Positions 7,350 through 7,531 of a stretch of 7,531 nt of DNA are shown here, in pieces. The stretch's first letter is position 1, and each line of letters begins with the position of its first letter. A program made the translations under genes and the position numbers. The DNA comes from JBFJWU01 sp041623475 [NCBI: bacterium]. GTDB taxonomy: Bacteria > J088. The DNA lies in assembly GCA_041623475.1 (NCBI GenBank), contig JBFJWU010000159.1, forward strand, positions 1 through 7,531. The letters are read 5' to 3'. The notes under the pieces were generated by a model. The model was not told where the DNA came from. It was given only the letters and a program-made list of their open reading frames with translations, and searched no databases.

Positions 7350-7531
7350 TCATTTCCTGCGGCCCCAGCCAGGTGCCCTTTTGGCGGAGCCTTTTGGGCA
7401 AGCAAAAGGCGACCCAGTCTCCAGCAGAAGTTTTGCGCCTGCCTCGGCAAGCCGCGCGCTTAACTCCGGCGCGCACTCATCGGGACCGATCTCCGTTTCC
7501 CACTTGAGCAGCATATCGCCCGTGTCGAGAC
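7350..7531 (-). pseudogene. fmt: Fragment of methionyl-tRNA formyltransferase, C-terminally truncated (5' end outside window)
   Basis: Reading inward from the right edge, the frame gives LDTGDMLLKWETEIG, then PDECAPELSARLAEAGAKLLLET. This matches Fmt, which formylates the initiator Met-tRNA using 10-formyltetrahydrofolate. LDTGDML carries the conserved Asp of the catalytic domain (near residue 144 in E. coli Fmt), and the following helix has the ELxxRLAExGAxLL pattern. The similarity stops after LLET (about position 7416). The remaining residues (GSPFACPKGSAKRAPGWGRRK, then TGA at 7352-7350) do not resemble Fmt. The expected PQ...ATYA, IDW and FNPWP regions and the whole C-terminal tRNA-binding domain, about 130 residues, are absent in all three minus-strand frames down to 7200. 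It could be a decayed or disrupted gene, or an assembly join. The N-terminal half lies outside the window. Confidence 0.62.
7389..7410 (+). repeat. Perfect 8-bp hairpin at the fmt breakpoint
   Basis: GCCTTTTG (7389-7396) pairs with CAAAAGGC (7403-7410) around a GGCAAG loop. A further partial copy, CCCTTTTGG, lies just to the left (7377-7385). The hairpin begins about 6 bp inside the point where Fmt similarity ends, which suggests a link to the junction. Confidence 0.7.

Noticed and set aside
7219-7476. An 85-codon minus-strand frame at the right end
   Set aside because: It overlaps the Fmt-like reading in a different frame, has no recognisable motif and crosses the repeat-rich junction, so a real gene is unlikely.

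Overview
The window is 7.5 kb of GC-rich, densely coded bacterial chromosome, probably from an uncultured Proteobacteria-like organism. The AcnA-type aconitase and RecG read like proteobacterial housekeeping proteins, but the taxon is an inference and cannot be fixed from the sequence alone. Codons strongly favour G/C at the third position, and TTA, CTA and TCA are very rare.

Left half, minus strand, reading right to left: acnA (aconitate hydratase A, TCA cycle), then a small SGNH-family esterase, then a MOSC-domain protein that runs off the left edge. The esterase starts almost exactly where acnA stops, and its stop codon overlaps the MOSC start in an ATGA. The three genes therefore look like one transcription unit with translational coupling. 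The esterase probably begins upstream of its first ATG, because the frame continues through what looks like a lipoprotein signal peptide with no ATG, GTG or TTG start.

Right half, plus strand: a gap of about 230 bp separates acnA from a divergently transcribed Bax-inhibitor-1 family membrane protein with a strong Shine-Dalgarno site. It is followed 48 bp later, in the same reading frame, by recG (branched-DNA helicase), which appears to use a TTG start. The two plus-strand genes are probably co-transcribed.

Right end: about 345 bp after recG hold no convincing gene. This stretch contains 8-9 bp CACAGAGG-type tandem repeats, polypurine tracts and hairpins. Next to it, on the minus strand and running off the right edge, is a fragment of methionyl-tRNA formyltransferase (fmt). 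Its homology stops abruptly in the middle of the protein beside an 8-bp perfect hairpin, so this looks like a broken gene at a repeat-rich junction.

I found no CRISPR array, tRNA, rRNA, transposase, toxin-antitoxin or defence system. Most of the window is ordinary housekeeping sequence. The points worth checking are the truncated fmt and its junction, the repeat block, and the esterase start.
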